From NCBI GenBank assembly GCA_002362735.1, contig DEUU01000219.1, forward strand, positions 1 through 5,787: a DNA stretch of 5,787 bases. The letters run 5' to 3'. Below, one piece after another: positions 5,659 to 5,787 of this stretch (position 1 is its first letter; each line of letters opens with the position of its first letter). A program made the translations under genes and the position numbers. The notes below the pieces were generated by a model. The model worked only from the letters and a program-made list of their open reading frames with translations. It searched no databases and had not been told where the DNA came from. The DNA is from Dehalococcoidia bacterium UBA3254 (lineage in GTDB: Bacteria > Chloroflexota > Dehalococcoidia > Dehalococcoidales > UBA3254).

Positions 5659-5787
5659 TTAAAACCTTTCTATTTCCCTCATCAACTCTTCCAGGATATC
5701 TTTTTCATCTACGACCTTGATTTGCTCCCCTTTTTTAAAGAGGACGGCTTTACCCTTTCCGCAGGCTACGCCGATATCCGCATCCCT
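5659..5787 (-). CDS. ispG: 4-hydroxy-3-methylbut-2-enyl diphosphate synthase, C-terminal 42 codons only
   Basis: IspG (GcpE) is the iron-sulfur enzyme of the penultimate step of the MEP isoprenoid pathway, converting MEcPP to HMBPP. The window edge cuts the gene, leaving only the C-terminal tail: RDADIGVACGKGKAVLFKKG, then an acidic helix ending in EIERF and a TAA stop. ADIG.A.GKGK...FKKGE is the conserved IspG end that follows the cluster-binding cysteines; those and the catalytic barrel lie outside. The second residue of the usual AGG is Cys here (ACG). It is on the same strand as proS and 123 bp upstream of it, a pairing known from other bacterial genomes, so the two probably share a transcript unless the hairpins in the gap stop it. 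Confidence 0.85.
   Translation of the reverse strand, partial: RDADIGVACGKGKAVLFKKGEQIKVVDEKDILEELMREIERF

Overview
The window is housekeeping DNA from a bacterium of roughly balanced GC content. It holds seven genes: two incomplete at the window edges and five complete. Protein style suggests an anaerobic bacterium, perhaps of the Chloroflexota/Dehalococcoidia type. The pointers are the Fmt motif SLLPRYRGPSP, a MobB with a C-terminal extension, and a bacterial-type ProRS next to ispG. This placement is an impression from reading the proteins, not a search result. I see no rRNA, tRNA, CRISPR array, insertion sequence, phage gene or toxin-antitoxin pair.

Left part (1-1710, + strand): the 3' portion of fmt (methionyl-tRNA formyltransferase, about 30-35 N-terminal residues cut off by the window edge) is followed after 24 bp by complete cdsA (CDP-diacylglycerol synthase). 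They look co-transcribed. cdsA then faces mobB tail to tail across 77 bp in which I find no convincing terminator.

Middle part (1788-3375, - strand): mobB (molybdenum cofactor guanylylation accessory GTPase) and an eight-helix TauE/SafE-type permease. Each appears to have its own extended -10 promoter. The permease promoter sits so close to its ATG that the mRNA may be leaderless.

Right part (3479-5787, - strand): ispG (only its last 42 codons are in the window), then proS (prolyl-tRNA synthetase with editing domain), then a small MTH1187/DUF77 thiamine-binding protein 38 bp downstream of proS. A 123 bp ispG-proS gap carries a strong palindrome and a decayed second copy.

The most informative signal is gene order. 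cdsA and the ispG-proS block normally lie in one co-directional cluster in many bacteria (uppS-cdsA-dxr-rseP-ispG-proS or part of it). Here they converge, with mobB, the permease and the thiamine-binding gene between them. That is the arrangement expected if the dxr-rseP-ispG-proS segment had been inverted. I found no clear evidence of a wholly new biological system.
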